DNA of 14,489 bases from Deltaproteobacteria bacterium (GTDB lineage Bacteria; Desulfobacterota; Desulfobacteria; Desulfobacterales; Desulfatirhabdiaceae). Every line of letters begins with the position of its first letter. Positions within the stretch are counted from its first letter, which is position 1. Under the pieces are notes generated by a model, which did not search any database, had not been told where the DNA came from, and worked only from the letters and a program-made list of their open reading frames with translations. Where the stretch lies: NCBI GenBank assembly GCA_021778975.1, contig JAJYBO010000047.1:1-14489 (forward strand), in the 5' to 3' direction. Below are positions 7,070 to 14,356 of this stretch, piece by piece. The translations under genes and the position numbers were made by a program.

Positions 7070-8709
7070 CAGCGGGTTACCCTCAGCACTTCTTCGTAGG
7101 TGGTAATGCCTTTCTGAACCTTGTCCATGCCATCGGCTCGCAGCGAAATCATCCCGTGCTGGACAGCGACTCTGAAGATTTCGTTGCGGTCGGAACCGCG
7201 AACAATCTCTCGCTGAATCAGCTCGTCAACCGGCAGCAATTCATAGATTCCGAGTCGTCCCCGGTACCCTGACCCGGCGCATTCTTTACAACCTGCTCCT
7301 TTCACATAGGTCGCCGCAATTTCCGAGGGTGTCAGTCCCAGCTCTTGAGCCAGCACCTGACGCTCTTCATCGGACAGATGAAAGGATTTCCTGCAGTACG
7401 GACAGACCCGGCGCACCAACCGCTGGGCCAGCACCGCCACCACCGAAGATGCGATCAGAAAACGCTCGACCCCCATGTCTTCGAGCCGGGAAATCGCGCC
7501 GGCCGCATCGTTGGTGTGGAGCGTAGAAAACACCACATGCCCGGTCAACGCCGCCTGAATGGCGATTTCAGCGGTTTCGAGGTCACGAATTTCGCCCACC
7601 AGCATGACATCCGGATCCTGACGCAGGAATGTTCGCAGGCAATGCGCAAATGTCAGACCGATCTTGGGCTGCACCTGAACCTGATTGACACCGTCCATCT
7701 GGTATTCGACCGGGTCCTCGACCGTCATGATCTTTTTGTCCGGTGAATTGATGGAATTGAGCGCCGAATAAAGGGTTGTGGTCTTTCCGGAACCGGTCGG
7801 ACCGGTCACCAGAATCATGCCATACGGCAGAGATATGATCGAGCGGAATTTATCGCGGATCGTATCCGGAAACCCCAGCGTATCCATATCCAGTTCGACG
7901 CTTTCCTTGTGAAGGAGCCTCAGCACCAGACTTTCGCCAAAATGCGTCGGCAGCGACGACACCCGGATATCCACTTCTTCCCGACCCGCCTTGAACTTGA
8001 TGCGACCATCCTGCGGGAGCCGCATTTCAGCGATATCCATCTTGGCCATGAGCTTGACGCGGGAGTTGATTGCAGCTTTGAGCTTGACGGCAATGGCGTT
8101 TTGATCCACCAGCACCCCGTCAATCCGGTAACGCACCTGCACATGCTGTTTTCGAGGTTCGACATGAATATCCGATGCGCCGACCTCGAGCGCCTTGGCA
8201 ATCAGGTGATTGACCAGCCGGATAACCGGCGCCTCGGATGCCATGTCTTTGAGATGCTCCGGATTGTCCCAGAGCTGATCTTCCAGGCTCATGTCCAGAT
8301 CGTCGGTTTTTTCCCCCGACGTCATATCCACTTCCGCCTCATACCAGCGATAGACAAACTGGGAAATGGTTTCTTCAGAAGACATGAAAATCTGAAGCGG
8401 CTTGTCATACACCCGCTCGATTACCTCGCGGGTATTGAAATCGAGCGGATCCGCCATCGCCACCACAACCGATCCATTGGCATCATCCAGCGGAATGAAA
8501 CTGAAGCGCTTCATGTAATGCGGGGTAAAGGGATTCAGCGCCGGTGGATTTTCGGGAAATCCGCCCTCTTCAAGCTCCGGAAAGTCCGGACGCGGCGCCG
8601 GCTTCTCCACAACGTCTTCCGCCTCCGATTCCGGCAAAGGCGCGCGAGTAAACCGGCCGAACAATGTCTGCCGGATATGATCGAACGAAATATTCACCAC
8701 GGATGGCAT
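7069..8709 (-). CDS. gspE: Type II secretion assembly ATPase GspE
   Basis: 546 residues. An N-terminal MshEN/GspE-N-like domain (about 58-125, FSFIPLDDANGSVVVAMADPLD) precedes the secretion ATPase core. Seen are the Walker A GPTGSGKT (303-310), the Asp-rich stretch IMTVEDPVEYQ, Walker B VMLVGEIRD (about 368-376), the His box with STLHTNDA (395-402), and a C-terminal zinc motif CPYC (436-439)...CKEC (474-477). It powers pseudopilus assembly at the inner face of the inner membrane, docked on GspL and GspF. The first ATG has GGGCGG very close upstream; GTG codons 4-5 could be the true start. It lies 76 nt after gspG. The zinc motif fits GspE/PilB rather than a retraction ATPase. Confidence 0.97.
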   Translation of the reverse strand: MPSVVNISFDHIRQTLFGRFTRAPLPESEAEDVVEKPAPRPDFPELEEGGFPENPPALNPFTPHYMKRFSFIPLDDANGSVVVAMADPLDFNTREVIERVYDKPLQIFMSSEETISQFVYRWYEAEVDMTSGEKTDDLDMSLEDQLWDNPEHLKDMASEAPVIRLVNHLIAKALEVGASDIHVEPRKQHVQVRYRIDGVLVDQNAIAVKLKAAINSRVKLMAKMDIAEMRLPQDGRIKFKAGREEVDIRVSSLPTHFGESLVLRLLHKESVELDMDTLGFPDTIRDKFRSIISLPYGMILVTGPTGSGKTTTLYSALNSINSPDKKIMTVEDPVEYQMDGVNQVQVQPKIGLTFAHCLRTFLRQDPDVMLVGEIRDLETAEIAIQAALTGHVVFSTLHTNDAAGAISRLEDMGVERFLIASSVVAVLAQRLVRRVCPYCRKSFHLSDEERQVLAQELGLTPSEIAATYVKGAGCKECAGSGYRGRLGIYELLPVDELIQREIVRGSDRNEIFRVAVQHGMISLRADGMDKVQKGITTYEEVLRVTR

Positions 8710-8785
8710 ACCCGCCCAAAATCAGCAATAAACATGCTATCGAATCGGCGATGGCCGTTAAGCGACAGTTCCGTCATTTTTCGGG

Positions 8786-9217
8786 TTATTCCCAACTGAC
8801 AATATCCTTGTCATTTCCCTCTCCGCCGGGCGCGCCATCCGCAGCGTAGCTCATCAGGTCGTAGGGACCGTGATCTCCGGGAGATTTATAGACATAGGCG
8901 TGCCCCCACGGATCCAGAGGCACCGGTTTGGGCAGATAAGGACCATCCCAGTTGGGCAGAGACGCGGGCTTGGTTCTCAGGGCTTCGAGTCCTTCCTCCG
9001 TGGTCGGATAACGGCCGTTGTCTAAACGAAATTCATCCAGGGCGGAGCCAAAAAGTTCGATCTGTGTCTTGGCGGTTTTCAGTTTGGCTTTATCCACTTT
9101 TCCGAAAAACTTGGGTGCGACCAGGGCGGAAAGAAGCCCCAGAATGATAATGACGACCAGCAGTTCGATCAGGGTAAACCCTTCCTCCCCCCGGCGTCTG
9201 TTGTTACGATTAAACAT
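8786..9217 (-). CDS. gspG: Type II secretion major pseudopilin GspG
   Basis: 143 residues. The leader MFNRNNRRRGEEG is cleaved before FTLIELLVVIIILGLLSALVAPKFF (Glu at +5). The GspG core follows: DEFRLDNGRYPTTEEGLEAL, then DPWGHAYVYKSPGDHGPYDLMSYAADGAPGGEGNDKDI, which contains the Asp-rich calcium-binding loop typical of GspG. It polymerises into the pseudopilus shaft. A clean ribosome site (GGGAGG, 7 nt upstream) lies inside the end of the preceding decarboxylase gene, and the two genes overlap by 8 nt. Unlike the common C-D-E-F-G order, this gene precedes gspE. Confidence 0.97.
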   Translation of the reverse strand: MFNRNNRRRGEEGFTLIELLVVIIILGLLSALVAPKFFGKVDKAKLKTAKTQIELFGSALDEFRLDNGRYPTTEEGLEALRTKPASLPNWDGPYLPKPVPLDPWGHAYVYKSPGDHGPYDLMSYAADGAPGGEGNDKDIVSWE

Positions 9218-10178
9218 TTTTACCTCCCGTGTTGATGAGCGTTTTGAAATACGAAATCGTACGCTCGAGACCTTCTTCCAGATTCACTGTCGGAGCCCAT
9301 CCCAGATTTTCGGCGGCCAGAGTGATATCCGGCTTGCGCTGCAGCGGGTCGTCCTGAGGCAGCGGCTTGAAAACGATCTTTGATCTGGCGCCTGTCTGAC
9401 GGATCACTTTTTCCGCCAGTTCCAGAATGGTGAACTCTCCGGGGTTTCCCAAATTGACCGGGCCGATGAAGCTGTCCGGCCCATTCATCATCCGGATCAT
9501 GCCTTCGATGAGATCGTCCACATAGCAAAAACTTCGGGTTTGCGCTCCCTCGCCAAACACCGTAATGTCCTGGTTGGACAGCGCCTGAACGATGAAATTG
9601 CTGACCACCCGTCCATCGTTGGGATGCATTCGGGGGCCGTAGGTATTGAAGATGCGGATCACCCGAATATTGACGTTATTCTGACGGTAATAATCGAAAA
9701 AGAGCGTTTCCGCGCACCGTTTGCCTTCGTCATAACAGGAGCGAATTCCAATAGGGTTGACATTGCCCCAATAGCTTTCGGTCTGTGGATGAATGACCGG
9801 ATTGCCATAAACCTCACTGGTCGAAGCCTGGAGAATTTTGGCCTTGACCCGCTTGGCCAGCCCCAGCATGTGAATGGCGCCCATGATGTTGGTCTTGATG
9901 GTTTTGACCGGATTATACTGATAATGCACCGGAGAGGCCGGGCAGGCCAGATTGTAAATTTCGTCCACTTCCAGAAAAACCGGCTGCGCCAGATCATGAC
10001 GAATCAGTTCAAAGTTGGGCTTTGCCAGCAGATGGGCAATATTGCGCCGGGTCCCTGTGAAAAAATTATCCAGACACAGCACCTCATGACCTTCAGCCAC
10101 CAGACGATCGCACAAATGCGAGCCTAAAAAACCGGCCCCGCCGGTAACCAGAATGCGCCGGGTTTCATGTAGTTTCAT
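9210..10178 (-). CDS. uxs: UDP-glucuronate decarboxylase (UDP-xylose synthase), SDR family
   Basis: 322 residues from the ATG at 10178, which has GGAG 7 nt upstream; the in-frame TTG one codon earlier is not needed. The Rossmann NAD site GGAGFLG is at 13-19; the catalytic Ser/Thr-Glu region is QASTSEVYG (118-125) and the YxxxK pair is Y149/K153 in SCYDEGKRCAETLFFDYYRQ. Strings such as EIYNLACPASPVHYQ, GPRMHPNDGRVVSNFIVQAL and TRSFCYVDDLIEGM are those of UXS-type decarboxylases rather than generic epimerases. It converts UDP-glucuronate to UDP-xylose with a tightly held NAD. It lies 35 nt after the UDP-glucose dehydrogenase gene that makes its substrate, and overlaps gspG by 8 nt. Symbol assigned by family resemblance. 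Confidence 0.93.
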   Translation of the reverse strand: MKLHETRRILVTGGAGFLGSHLCDRLVAEGHEVLCLDNFFTGTRRNIAHLLAKPNFELIRHDLAQPVFLEVDEIYNLACPASPVHYQYNPVKTIKTNIMGAIHMLGLAKRVKAKILQASTSEVYGNPVIHPQTESYWGNVNPIGIRSCYDEGKRCAETLFFDYYRQNNVNIRVIRIFNTYGPRMHPNDGRVVSNFIVQALSNQDITVFGEGAQTRSFCYVDDLIEGMIRMMNGPDSFIGPVNLGNPGEFTILELAEKVIRQTGARSKIVFKPLPQDDPLQRKPDITLAAENLGWAPTVNLEEGLERTISYFKTLINTGGKNV

Positions 10179-10213
10179 CAAAAGTCTCCATACAAAAGTT
10201 CAAAGCCATGCTG

Positions 10214-11599
10214 TTACAGATGCGTCAATGCCGGTTTTCCGATAGGATAGACATTAAAGCCCGTCTCAAAAAGCCGCCGATGATCCGCAATGTTTCTGCC
10301 ATCAAAAACAAATGCCGGTTTTACCATCGAGCGAAAAATTCGTTCATAATCCAATTCCCGATACTGTCGCCACTCGGTGATGATGGCAATGGCATGGCTG
10401 CCGGAGGCCGCCTCGTATGGATCCTCTACAAACCGCACGTTATCGCCATCAGAGAGCTTCAAATCCGCTTTGGCGTTCGTCAGCGCCTCGGGATCCGTAA
10501 TCACCAGCTCGGCGCGTTCCTCCATCAGTCGTTGGGCGATATAGATTGCGGGGCTTTCCCGCGTATCACCGGTATCGGCTTTGAACGCAAACCCGAAAAG
10601 GCAGATCCGCTTGCCTGCCAGCGTGTTGAACATGGCGTTCAACATGGTGATCACAAAATGTTCTTTCTGGTATTCATTGATGTTCACCACGCTTTGCCAG
10701 TAATCAGCCACTTCATCGAGACCGTAATGACGGCAAATATACACCAGATTCAGGATATCCTTCTTGAAACAGGAACCGCCAAACCCGACACTGGCGTATA
10801 AAAACCGGCTGCCGATCCTGGCATCCATCCCCACGGCTCTGGCGACCTGAGACACGTCCGCCTCGGTTTTCTCGCAAAGCGCCGCAATGGCGTTGATCGA
10901 GGATATCCGCTGCGCCAGAAACGCATTGGCGACCAGCTTGGAAAGCTCGCTGCTCCAGATATCGGTGGTAAGGATGCGCTCCCGCGGCACCCAGTTGGCA
11001 TAGATATCCACAAGCTGCTGCCTGGCTTTCAGCCCTTTTTCCGTTTGACGAGAACCGACCAGCACCCGGTCAGGCGATTCCATATCCCGAATGGCCGTGC
11101 CTTCCGCCAGAAATTCCGGATTCGACAGCACTTCAAAATGAACGCCGTTGTTTTCTGAAAACAATATCCGCTCCATCGCCCGGGCCGTACGCACCGGAAG
11201 CGTGCTTTTTTCGACAATGATTTTATCGGATTTTGCGGATTTCAGGATTTGTCTCGCTGTTTTTTCCCAGTATTGCAAATCTGCCGCCATACCAGCTCCC
11301 ACCCCGAATGTTTTGGTTGGGGTGTTGACACTGACGAAAATAATCTCGGATTCCTGGATACCCTTTTCGATGTCGGTGCTGAAAAACAGGTTGCGGCCCC
11401 GGGCGCTGTGGATAATTTCATCCAGACCAGGTTCGTAAATAGGAAGATGATCGGAATTCCACAGGGCTATCCGTTCCGGATTGATATCCACAATGGTCAC
11501 CCGGTACTGGGGGCATTTGTGGGCGATCATCGCCATCGTTGGCCCGCCCACATATCCTGCGCCGATACACAAAATATGCTTTTCAAAATGAGAATTCAT
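10214..11599 (-). CDS. ugd: UDP-glucose 6-dehydrogenase, animal-like type
   Basis: 461 residues. NAD-binding GAGYVGGPT lies at 13-21; the central catalytic region includes LSNPEFLAEGTAI (158-170), SSELSKLVANAFLAQRISSIN with Lys221, and GFGGSCFKKD with nucleophile Cys277 and Asp281; the UDP-binding C-terminal part has GFAFKADTGDTRES and ends PAFVFDGRNI. It oxidises UDP-glucose to UDP-glucuronate using two NAD. From memory, the strings SVNTPTKT, RISSINAIAALCE, LNLVYICRHYGL and TEWRQYRELDYERI resemble vertebrate/plant UGDH far more than the short bacterial Ugd types. The ATG forms an ATGA overlap with the DUF2304 gene. With the following uxs gene it makes a complete UDP-xylose pathway. Confidence 0.95.
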   Translation of the reverse strand: MNSHFEKHILCIGAGYVGGPTMAMIAHKCPQYRVTIVDINPERIALWNSDHLPIYEPGLDEIIHSARGRNLFFSTDIEKGIQESEIIFVSVNTPTKTFGVGAGMAADLQYWEKTARQILKSAKSDKIIVEKSTLPVRTARAMERILFSENNGVHFEVLSNPEFLAEGTAIRDMESPDRVLVGSRQTEKGLKARQQLVDIYANWVPRERILTTDIWSSELSKLVANAFLAQRISSINAIAALCEKTEADVSQVARAVGMDARIGSRFLYASVGFGGSCFKKDILNLVYICRHYGLDEVADYWQSVVNINEYQKEHFVITMLNAMFNTLAGKRICLFGFAFKADTGDTRESPAIYIAQRLMEERAELVITDPEALTNAKADLKLSDGDNVRFVEDPYEAASGSHAIAIITEWRQYRELDYERIFRSMVKPAFVFDGRNIADHRRLFETGFNVYPIGKPALTHL

Positions 11600-12021
11600 G
11601 TTGTTTCTCGCTCAGTATCTTCAGAAGGTTGGCTTAGAGCGGCACCCGATTGACCAGGCGTCAGGTGGTGGACCTCCATACAGCTTTCCAGAATCGCCAG
11701 CCGCTGGGTGAGCGCGCGGATTTTACGCTCGTGCATCGAGCAGTTCAAATCCATGGTCAGCATCTTGATAATGAGCATTCCCATCCCGATGATCACCAGC
11801 AGAATCGGCGGATACTGAATGCCCAGAAATTCGCCCACCACATCAACCAGCCGCGGCCAGGCGCCGAATACCATGCTTGCCGCCGCGACCAAAAGCCACC
11901 ACAGGGAATGGCTGATCATGAGATGATTTCTGCGGATCAGCACCAAAATGACAATCGCGACGGCCAGTCCGATTCCCAGCGATGTCGCCTGATATGCGGG
12001 TAGAGAATGCGGCGTGTTCAT
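11596..12021 (-). CDS. DUF2304-family small membrane protein
   Basis: 141 residues from the ATG at 12021, which makes an ATGA overlap with the stop of the glycosyltransferase 2 gene. Three hydrophobic segments lie at about 12-29, 38-55 and 70-90 (PPILLVIIGMGMLIIKML), followed by a charged helix (MHERKIRALTQRLAILES) and a polar tail. This topology, the RR after the first segment and the immediate glycosyltransferase 2 neighbour fit DUF2304, which commonly pairs with polyprenyl-phosphate sugar transferases; its biochemical role is not established. The C-terminal tail of about 30 residues after the helix (HHLTPGQSGAALSQPSEDTERETT) appears longer than in typical members of about 110-120 residues. 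Confidence 0.75.
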   Translation of the reverse strand: MNTPHSLPAYQATSLGIGLAVAIVILVLIRRNHLMISHSLWWLLVAAASMVFGAWPRLVDVVGEFLGIQYPPILLVIIGMGMLIIKMLTMDLNCSMHERKIRALTQRLAILESCMEVHHLTPGQSGAALSQPSEDTERETT

Positions 12022-12716
12022 GAATCCACCTCTCTCACCGCGGGCATGCCCCATTTTGAAAGGCACAAAACGCCGGTAATGACCAGATACCGCAACACAT
12101 CCCACCATGTCGAAAATACACGAGAATGCCCGTTGGCGCGAGGACACATCGGAACCGGAACCTCTGCGATCCGCATCCCCGCACGGGTCAGCGCCAGCAG
12201 CACGCCGATATCCTGATAGTCCAGCAGCGCCGTATCCGCGGTCATGAGCGCCGTTATCGCGGCGGCGTTGTAGGCGCGAAACCCGGATGTCAGATCCAAA
12301 ATATCGAGCCCCGTCAGTTTTCTGAAAAAATACCAGGACAGCTTTCGAGCCGTGCTGCCCCGCCCGGTACAGGACCCCACCACCACATCCGCCTCGCGGG
12401 CGATAATAGGCGCTGTCAAATCGCAAATAGATTCCGGTGGATGCTGACCATCGGCATCCATGGTCACCACGATATCGGCTCTGTGTGCGTTGGCGTAACG
12501 AATTCCGGTGCGGACAGCGCCCCAGGCGCCCAGCCGCAGCGACAGCGGCAACACTCTGGCGCCTTCTTCGCGCGCAATGGCCGCCGTCGCATCCGTACTG
12601 GCGTCATCAATCACGATGATATCCGCGGAAACAGTACGCCTGACAGTCCGGATCACTTCCCGGATGTTGACGGCCTCATCGAGCGCCGGGATCAGAATGG
12701 TTGGTTCAGGATTCAT
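12018..12716 (-). CDS. Family 2 glycosyltransferase, polyprenyl-phosphate sugar transferase-like
   Basis: 232 residues with a GT-A fold: ILIPALDEAVNI (7-18), nucleotide-binding VIDDASTD (35-42), metal-binding TMDADGQHP (85-93) and the DPM-like acceptor block LDLTSGFRAYN (140-150). The C-terminus has one mildly hydrophobic stretch (WDVLRYLVITGVLCLSKWG), too short for the two-helix anchors of some homologues; the adjacent DUF2304 protein may serve as membrane partner (inference). The likely reaction is transfer of a sugar from a nucleotide donor to a polyprenyl phosphate or glycan lipid at the inner-membrane face; the sugar is unknown. It overlaps both neighbours by ATGA junctions. Confidence 0.88.
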   Translation of the reverse strand: MNPEPTILIPALDEAVNIREVIRTVRRTVSADIIVIDDASTDATAAIAREEGARVLPLSLRLGAWGAVRTGIRYANAHRADIVVTMDADGQHPPESICDLTAPIIAREADVVVGSCTGRGSTARKLSWYFFRKLTGLDILDLTSGFRAYNAAAITALMTADTALLDYQDIGVLLALTRAGMRIAEVPVPMCPRANGHSRVFSTWWDVLRYLVITGVLCLSKWGMPAVREVDS

Positions 12717-13930
12717 TCGTGCAGCATGTCGGCGTGAGGAAAAATGGCATATCGTGGTGATGATTTCATGACGTGATGGTATACTAAAATCACGTCCTGT
12801 GCAATATGGTCAACCTGGAAAACCTCAAAAAACCTTTCCTGAGCTTTCTTCCCCATCCGCCAACGCGCTTGCGCATCTTTGAAGACTCTCTGGACGGCAT
12901 CCGCCAGCGACATCGGATCCCCTGGCCGTGTCAGAAACCCTGTCACACCGTCTTTGACCACCCAGCCGATACCGGAACCGGGAATATCGCTGGCCACGAC
13001 CGGCTTTGCGTACCGCATGGCTTCCAGCAGCACCAGCCCGAAGGCCTCCGTTCGCTCCACCGATGGCAGGCACAGACAGTCGCAGGAAGCCAGCAGCGCA
13101 TGAAGCGAAGGCTCCGGCATAGCTTTCAGGAGTGACACCCGGTTTTCAAGCCCCATTTCTCGAATACGACGATCCAGAAAAGACTCCCGATCCCCGTCTC
13201 CGACAATGAGAATCCGGACATTCGGCAGCGCCGCAGCCGCTTCCAGCATCACATCATGCCCTTTGTAATACGTCAGCCGTCCGATGACCAGAATTCTGGC
13301 CCCAGATTTTCCCCACTGCGCATCCGCCCATCTTTCGGCATCCGCATCCGGTGGTTTCAGGCGATTTGAATCCAGCCCCAGCGGCACCACATGACATTTA
13401 TCTCTGCAAAAAGACAGAGCGCTGCTGGTTGCCGTATAGGCGGCGGATGTGGCGATCACAGCCTGCGCCCGGCGCAGGAGAAGTGCTTCCAGCGGGCGAT
13501 AGAGACGGTAGGCGACGGCCATCCTCCGATCAATGACGGACGGCACGACATCCGCGTGCCAGTGAACCACCCACGGCAGACGCCTTGCGGCAGGCAGCGC
13601 CAGCGCCCAAAAGGCAGAAGTATTGGGAACGTGAAAATGCAGGATATCGGGATTGAATGCGTGAATAGTTTGCCGCATGATGTGCGGAAACATGGGGCTG
13701 ACGGGGGCATACAAAAGCGTTCCGTAACACGGAGCCCGGTAGATATCCAGATCGTTATCCTGTGGTGGTTCGCCAGAGCCGGCGCAGGGGACATCATGCA
13801 CCAGACCGGCTGCGGTTATTCCCGCCCTCTTTAGGGCCGGCAGCAGATCTCCCAGAAAGTTTTCAATGCCGCCGGTTACCGGCGGGAAGAACTTCCCGAT
13901 ATGTAAAACACGCACAGCGCGATCGAACAA
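12713..13930 (-). CDS. Family 4 glycosyltransferase (GT-B fold)
   Basis: 405 residues. The N-terminal acceptor half starts VRVLHIGKFFPPVTGGIENFLGDLL with the Gly-rich loop typical of GT4; the C-terminal donor half has ILVIGRLTYYKGHDVMLEA (213-231), VGDGD (243-247) and the E-x7-E element EAFGLVLLEAM (295-305), then KPVVASDIPG and DGVTGFL. Retaining transferases of this family use nucleotide sugars to build surface glycans or glycolipids. There is no ATG near the beginning: the first codon is TTG at 13930, preceded by GGGGTG 6 nt upstream, and a GTG lies at codon 6. The gene opens the operon, about 90 nt after the likely transcription start. Donor and acceptor cannot be told from sequence, though UDP-GlcA or UDP-xylose made downstream are candidates. 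Confidence 0.9.
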   Translation of the reverse strand: MFDRAVRVLHIGKFFPPVTGGIENFLGDLLPALKRAGITAAGLVHDVPCAGSGEPPQDNDLDIYRAPCYGTLLYAPVSPMFPHIMRQTIHAFNPDILHFHVPNTSAFWALALPAARRLPWVVHWHADVVPSVIDRRMAVAYRLYRPLEALLLRRAQAVIATSAAYTATSSALSFCRDKCHVVPLGLDSNRLKPPDADAERWADAQWGKSGARILVIGRLTYYKGHDVMLEAAAALPNVRILIVGDGDRESFLDRRIREMGLENRVSLLKAMPEPSLHALLASCDCLCLPSVERTEAFGLVLLEAMRYAKPVVASDIPGSGIGWVVKDGVTGFLTRPGDPMSLADAVQRVFKDAQARWRMGKKAQERFFEVFQVDHIAQDVILVYHHVMKSSPRYAIFPHADMLHE

Positions 13931-13951
13931 CTATTACACCCCACACACTTT

Positions 13952-13975
13952 TGACGGGTTCGTAAAATGTCGTCA
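13952..13975. repeat. Diverged copy of the TTCGTAAAA repeat core
   Basis: TGACGGGTTCGTAAAATGTC then GTCA matches the first 19 bases of the copy at 14058 at 17 positions. It ends in 5-bp inverted termini TGACG/CGTCA. It lies in the 5' untranslated part of the glycosyltransferase operon, about 22 nt before the TTG start. Confidence 0.5.
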
Positions 13976-14026
13976 TAAATTCGACTGTTTACGGCGCATT
14001 ATATTCTCACTTGATACATCTGGCTC

Positions 14027-14054
14027 AGTATATACCATTTCCTTGCAAAGTCAA
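14027..14054 (-). promoter_or_regulatory. Sigma70-like promoter for the glycosyltransferase/T2SS operon
   Basis: Read leftward: -35 TTGACT (14054-14049), 16-nt spacer, -10 TATACT (14032-14027); each hexamer matches consensus at 5 of 6. Transcription would start near 14020, leaving about 90 nt before the TTG start of the first gene. The spacer is one arm of an inverted repeat and the -35 lies in its loop, so a regulator or DNA structure could affect it. A perfect TATAAT at 14003-13998 exists downstream but lacks a matching -35. Confidence 0.5.
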
Positions 14055-14096
14055 TTTTGACGGCTTCGTAAAAAGTCCGGATTTCAAGAAATGGTA
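14033..14096. repeat. Inverted repeat enclosing a dispersed repeat core
   Basis: TACCATTTCCTTG (14033-14045) pairs with CAAGAAATGGTA (14085-14096), with a single bulged base. The 39-nt interior contains CTTCGTAAAAAGTCCGGA; the 24 bases at 14058-14081 differ at one position from 877-900. The left arm overlaps the promoter spacer. Confidence 0.6.
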
Positions 14097-14356
14097 CATG
14101 CCAATGAATTCTAATTGTTGAAAAGTCTCCTTGACAATAACCATATCGGTTGATAAGGAAATGCCCAAGAAGCGGTGCGGGGGCGCTCAAAATCTCACTG
14201 TCGGGGCAGACAGCGGCACTGGTTCTGTTCAATGGGACACATTTACGCCGTCACGGGGATCATGAAGATATTCTTCCATGAGATCCCTTCCTTATCTTAT
14301 AAAGCTCTTGCAAGGTCGCCCTCTCTTGCCTGTACAGAAGCTCCCAAAGGAAACGG

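Larger units (their letters stand above)
13931..14356. other. Intergenic region between divergent glycosyltransferase and DUF4291 genes
   Basis: No gene is convincing here. It holds two copies of the dispersed repeat core, an inverted repeat, and a leftward sigma70-like promoter. A TTGACA hexamer at 14131-14136 faces right but no good -10 follows at 16-18 nt, so the DUF4291 promoter is not identified. A minus-strand frame started by TTG at 14232 reads through the repeat and looks accidental. Confidence 0.6.

Noticed and set aside
7909..8799. 296-codon plus-strand frame antisense to gspE
   Set aside because: His/Arg-rich shadow of a firmly identified ATPase gene.
12022..12426. Upstream extension of the DUF2304 frame inside the glycosyltransferase 2 gene
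   Set aside because: Out-of-frame shadow; the ATG at 12021 with ATGA overlap gives the family-like protein.
14131..14159. TTGACA as a rightward promoter for the DUF4291 gene
   Set aside because: No acceptable -10 at proper spacing and about 200 nt from the gene.
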